8,083 bases of DNA. Source: Hyphomicrobiales bacterium (GTDB lineage Bacteria; Pseudomonadota; Alphaproteobacteria; Rhizobiales; Beijerinckiaceae). The notes beneath the pieces were generated by a model. It ran no database searches. It worked only from the letters and a program-made list of their open reading frames with translations, and was not told where the DNA came from. Location of the stretch: assembly GCA_900299065.1 (NCBI GenBank), contig OMIJ01000110.1:1-8083 (forward strand). Reading direction: 5' to 3'. A program made the position numbers and the translations under genes. Positions 5,987 to 8,083 of the stretch are shown here, in pieces. Each line of letters opens with the position of its first letter. The stretch's first letter is position 1.

Positions 5987-7666
5987 TCACATGTTTGGAT
6001 AATTTGGTCCGCCCCCCGCCTCCGGCACGGTCCAGTTAATATTTTGGGCCGGATCCTTAATATCGCAGGTTTTACAATGAACGCAGTTTTGCGCATTGAT
6101 GATAAAGCGAGGGTCTTTTTTAGCTGCCTCATCGCCATAGACAATTTCATAAACACCGGCCGGGCAATAGAGCCGGGCGGGCTCGCCATAAGTGGGGAGA
6201 TTTTCGCGCACGGGAATCTGATCATCCGTCAAGCGCAAATGCACCGGCTGATCCTCCTCATGATTGGTGCTGGAAAGAAAGACGCTGGAGGGCTTGTCAA
6301 AGGTTAGTTTACCATCCGGCCTTGGATAGATAATGGGTGTAACCTGAGCGAGTGGCTTGAGGCTGGCATGATCGGGCTTGCCATGACCCAGCGTGCCAAA
6401 CAGTGAAAAGCCAAAGAGCTGATTGGTCCACATATCGAACCCGCCCAGAGCAACGCCCAGATAAGTGCCAAATTTGGACCAGAGCGGTTTGACATTGCGC
6501 ACACGTTTGAGATCACGGCCAATATCAGTGCTGCGCCATGCCTCTTCATAACTCGCCAGTTCATCATGCGCGCGTCCTTGTTCAAGCGCCTGCGCCACAT
6601 GTTCTGCCGCCAGCATTCCTGAGAGAATGGCATTATGTGAGCCTTTAATGCGCGGCACATTGACAAAACCAGCCGCACAGCCGAGCAAAGCCCCGCCGGG
6701 GAAAGACAGACGCGGTGTAGATTGCCAGCCACCTTCCGTCAGCGCTCTTGCGCCATAAGCAATGCGCTTGGCGCCTGCAAAAGTTGGCGCGATAAAGGGA
6801 TGAGTTTTGAAGCGCTGGAATTCATCAAAGGGGGATAGTGTTGGATTGGTATAATTGAGATGTACCACAAAGCCAACGGAGACTAGGCCATCTTCGAGAT
6901 GGTAAAGGAAGGATCCACCACCTGTTGCACCATCCAATGGCCAACCAAAGGAATGTTGCACGAGACCTGGTTGATGCAGCTTGGGATCGATCTGCCAAAG
7001 TTCCTTAATGCCAATGCCGTATTTTTGCGGCTCGCGGCCCTGATCAAGCGCGAAGCGGGCAATCAATTGCTTGGACAGGGAGCCGCGTGCACCTTCGGCA
7101 AAGAAAGTATATTTGCCACGCAATTCCATACCGCGGGTGAAGCCTGATTTCATCTCACCCGATTTGCCAAGGCCCATATCGCCAGTGGCAATGCCGAGCA
7201 CTTCACCCTTTTCACCATAGAGAATTTCTGCCGCAGCAAAGCCGGGATAAATTTCCACGCCCAATGCCTCGGCCTTTTGCGCAAGAAAGCGCGTGACATT
7301 GCCCAGCGAGCCAACAAAATTGCCGTGATTGTTCATCAAGGGCGGCATGATAAAATTAGGCAGACGCAAACCACCGGCCGGGCCGAGCATATAGAAGCGA
7401 TCTTCGCTCACATGCGTGGTCAAAGGACGCGCATCATCCTGCCGCCAATCAGGCAGGAGGCGATCAAGGCCGATGGGATCAATCACCGCGCCAGAGAGAA
7501 TATGAGCGCCGACTTCCGAGCCTTTTTCGACGATGACAATGCTTGTCTCGGGAGCAATCTGTTTGAGGCGAATGGCCGCAGCAAGGCCAGCGGGGCCGGC
7601 GCCCACGATAACCACATCAAAATCCATGCTCTCGCGTTCAGGAAGGGGCTGACCAGAAGTGCTCAA
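5987..7666 (-). CDS. Electron transfer flavoprotein:ubiquinone oxidoreductase (ETF-QO)
   Basis: This inner-membrane-associated enzyme takes electrons from electron transfer flavoprotein and reduces ubiquinone. It thus links acyl-CoA dehydrogenases and dimethylglycine/sarcosine-type dehydrogenases to the respiratory chain. From the chosen start it is 559 residues, normal for the family. An FAD dinucleotide-binding motif, VVIVGAGPAGLAAAIRLKQ, lies at about residues 18-36. The family segments GIGIKELWQIDP (near 217) and GCAAGFVNVPRIKGSHNAI (near 328-346) are present. The C-terminal 4Fe-4S ligands are Cys501 (YCPAGVYE) and Cys528, Cys531 and Cys534 (NCVHCKTCDIKDP). The sequence ends in the usual NINWTVPE...GGGPNYPNM. 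TTG 7666 is preferred: it has AGGA 8 bases upstream and begins just before the conserved PERESMDFDVVIVGAG. A TTG at 7747 would add 27 uncharacteristic residues; ATG 7627 would cut the conserved N-terminus. No etfA or etfB genes are in the window. Confidence 0.96.
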   Translation of the reverse strand: MSTSGQPLPERESMDFDVVIVGAGPAGLAAAIRLKQIAPETSIVIVEKGSEVGAHILSGAVIDPIGLDRLLPDWRQDDARPLTTHVSEDRFYMLGPAGGLRLPNFIMPPLMNNHGNFVGSLGNVTRFLAQKAEALGVEIYPGFAAAEILYGEKGEVLGIATGDMGLGKSGEMKSGFTRGMELRGKYTFFAEGARGSLSKQLIARFALDQGREPQKYGIGIKELWQIDPKLHQPGLVQHSFGWPLDGATGGGSFLYHLEDGLVSVGFVVHLNYTNPTLSPFDEFQRFKTHPFIAPTFAGAKRIAYGARALTEGGWQSTPRLSFPGGALLGCAAGFVNVPRIKGSHNAILSGMLAAEHVAQALEQGRAHDELASYEEAWRSTDIGRDLKRVRNVKPLWSKFGTYLGVALGGFDMWTNQLFGFSLFGTLGHGKPDHASLKPLAQVTPIIYPRPDGKLTFDKPSSVFLSSTNHEEDQPVHLRLTDDQIPVRENLPTYGEPARLYCPAGVYEIVYGDEAAKKDPRFIINAQNCVHCKTCDIKDPAQNINWTVPEAGGGPNYPNM

Positions 7667-7767
7667 TGCAGTCGTCCTTGATTGACGGGTCCAGATTGAT
7701 GTTAGCGACCCTGTCTTCCGCTTAAAGGGGAATCGCCTCTGTGCCAATCACATGATACTTATTTTCC
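7667..7767. promoter_or_regulatory. Divergent intergenic region between ETF-QO and uracil-DNA glycosylase
   Basis: These 101 bases must carry promoters for both directions. A TTGGCA box on the minus strand (7742-7747) is a possible -35 for ETF-QO, but no convincing -10 follows at the right distance. GATACT (7754-7759, plus strand) is a possible -10 for the glycosylase. It would start transcription close to the ATG at 7768, consistent with a very short leader and the lack of a ribosome site. Both assignments are weak. Confidence 0.3.
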
Positions 7768-8083
7768 ATGTCCGATCTCAGCGCCAGCCCTGCTCCCCCT
7801 GTCTCAGAGGCCGAAATGCTCGGCCTGCTGCGCTGGTATGCCGATATGGGAGTTGATTTGGGGATAGATGAGGCCCCGCATGATCGCTTTGCAGATGCCG
7901 AGCATAGCAAGGCAGAAAGAACAGCCCCGAGCGCGGCAATTCCCTCCCGCTCTTCAGGCCCTTCAGAGCCGCAAAGTCCCACCCGAAGCCAGTCAGGCCA
8001 AAAGCCAAGCTTGACGAGTCCCGGCCTGCTTCAGGCTCAGTCCTCCCCTCCGCCGCCCGATCAGGCCGCGCTTGAGGCTCGCC
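7768..8083 (+). CDS. Uracil-DNA glycosylase, family 4-type, N-terminal fragment (runs off the contig)
   Basis: An open frame starts at ATG 7768 and stays open to the contig end, giving 105 complete codons with the 3' end missing. An in-frame TGA at 7753-7755 with no start between makes 7768 the first possible start; no clear Shine-Dalgarno precedes it. Residues 17-42 (MLGLLRWYADMGVD, then EAPHDRF) match the N-terminal helix typical of alphaproteobacterial family 4 / phage-SPO1-polymerase-like uracil-DNA glycosylases, which remove uracil from DNA to begin base excision repair. A stretch of about 55 residues follows, rich in Ser, Pro and Gln and presumably a flexible linker. The last residues (DQAALEAR) look like the beginning of the catalytic domain's first helix. 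The catalytic motifs and iron-sulfur cysteines lie beyond the window, so family and activity are inferred from the N-terminus only. The gene is divergent from ETF-QO. Confidence 0.75.
   Translation, partial: MSDLSASPAPPVSEAEMLGLLRWYADMGVDLGIDEAPHDRFADAEHSKAERTAPSAAIPSRSSGPSEPQSPTRSQSGQKPSLTSPGLLQAQSSPPPPDQAALEAR

Noticed and set aside
7277..7681. 134-codon plus-strand open frame
   Set aside because: Antisense to the well-supported ETF-QO N-terminal half; no recognisable motif or ribosome site.
7722..8008. Two minus-strand open frames at the contig end
   Set aside because: They overlap the plus-strand glycosylase frame, whose N-terminal motif is recognisable; the antisense translations are low-complexity Ser/Arg/Gly sequences.
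1..8083. Search for CRISPR arrays, tRNAs, toxin-antitoxin pairs, phage or defence genes
   Set aside because: No regularly spaced repeats, no tRNA-like cloverleaf noticed, and all long frames are explained by the listed genes.

Overview
The window is an assembled contig end from an Alphaproteobacterium, probably Hyphomicrobiales (Rhizobiales). That placement is an inference. It rests on the alphaproteobacterial style of the electron-transfer flavoprotein:ubiquinone oxidoreductase (ETF-QO), the paired M16B peptidases, and the family 4-type uracil-DNA glycosylase with a long Pro/Ser-rich N-terminal linker. The first 41 bases are not genomic. They are an untrimmed Illumina Nextera adapter (Tn5 mosaic end plus read-2 sequence), preceded by seven bases that match the N709 index.

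Layout. 42-347 (+) is the C-terminal end of a larger, probably secreted or surface repeat protein. 348-541 holds an 18-nt-loop hairpin and a candidate promoter. 542-1897 and 1951-3240 (+) encode two M16B zinc-peptidase-like proteins. The first has the HxxEH zinc site. The second has lost it but keeps the R-x6-Y pair, so together they look like one heterodimeric peptidase. A 19-bp bidirectional terminator (3254-3295) separates them from the minus-strand genes.

The minus-strand genes, in coordinate order, are an NMT1/SsuA-like periplasmic binding protein (3313-4353), a polysaccharide flippase-like membrane protein (4437-5858) and ETF-QO (5987-7666, TTG start). Gaps of 83 and 128 bases leave room for separate promoters, so they are not obviously one operon. 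At 7768 a uracil-DNA glycosylase gene starts on the plus strand, divergent from ETF-QO, and runs off the contig end.

How the genes work together: only the two M16 proteins are clearly functional partners. ETF-QO feeds electrons from flavoprotein dehydrogenases into the quinone pool. The binding protein has no transporter genes beside it, and the flippase has no glycosyltransferases beside it. I see no tRNA, rRNA, CRISPR array, insertion sequence, phage gene or defence system. The content is mostly ordinary chromosomal housekeeping, and I did not find a convincing undescribed system.
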